Source: CAYMAX01 sp964388595
Lineage (GTDB): Bacteria > Bacteroidota > Bacteroidia > Bacteroidales > UBA932
Reading direction: 5' to 3'
DNA length: 32,590 nucleotides
Assembly: GCA_964388595.1 (NCBI GenBank)
Contig: CAYMAX010000014.1
Coordinates: 1 to 32,590, forward strand
Of the stretch, positions 32,571 through 32,590 are shown in pieces (the stretch's first letter is position 1; each line of letters starts with the position of its first letter). Under the pieces are notes generated by a model. That model saw only the letters and a program-made list of their open reading frames with translations. It was not told the origin of the DNA and did not search any database. The position numbers and the translations under genes were made by a program.

Positions 32571-32590
32571 AACGGATTAAATTTGGTTCT

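Noticed and set aside
1..32590. CRISPR arrays, tRNA or rRNA genes, transposases, phage genes or attachment sites
   Set aside because: No regularly spaced repeats, cloverleaf-like stretches or mobile-element proteins were seen; coding genes fill nearly all of the window.

Overview
The window reads as chromosomal DNA of a member of the Bacteroidota, most likely the order Bacteroidales. The signs are Bacteroides-type promoters (a -7 box TAnnTTTG, often with a TTTG or TTG -33 box 19-20 bp upstream), start codons almost without Shine-Dalgarno sequences, an S46 dipeptidyl-peptidase, the EF-G2 paralog typical of the group, and very tight gene packing. Family or genus cannot be told from this sequence alone. 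I see no phage, insertion sequence, CRISPR array, tRNA or rRNA, and no gene-free stretch longer than about 120 bp.

Layout. (1) 1-4220: the 3' end of a sodium symporter gene on the plus strand, converging with a two-gene minus-strand envelope-glycan operon (glycosyltransferase, then YfhO-type membrane protein). (2) 4262-10777, plus strand: mutS, a MacB/FtsX-type permease and rsmA in one tight run, then aspS with its own promoter. (3) 10779-15034, minus strand: a small membrane-protein plus winged-helix regulator pair with a recognisable promoter/operator, then a DPP7-type peptidase followed by an Mrp-type ATPase. (4) 15084-23011, plus strand: glycerate kinase, an orphan sensor histidine kinase with a solute-binding sensor domain, then an EF-G2 / secreted hydrolase / BASS-type transporter operon. 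(5) 22953-27658, minus strand: a seven-gene run of split transketolase, ECF sigma factor, putative anti-sigma factor, Spy/CpxP-like periplasmic protein, LolD-like ATPase and TrmN6-like methyltransferase. (6) lepA on the plus strand. (7) 29538-32570, minus strand: kdnA-kdsB-kdnB, a probable pathway for 8-amino-3,8-dideoxy-D-manno-octulosonate (Kdo8N), a modified inner-core sugar of lipopolysaccharide.

How the parts relate. Much of the window is housekeeping (DNA repair, translation, pentose phosphate pathway) interleaved with envelope functions (glycan transfer, Kdo8N, the sigma-factor stress cassette, LolD). The most interesting items are the Kdo8N operon, an EF-G2 that has lost the residues expected for GTP hydrolysis, the envelope-stress sigma cassette inside the transketolase-lolD-trmN6 run, and the membrane-protein/winged-helix module with a perfect palindrome between its -33 and -7 boxes and a lone perfect Shine-Dalgarno sequence before the regulator.
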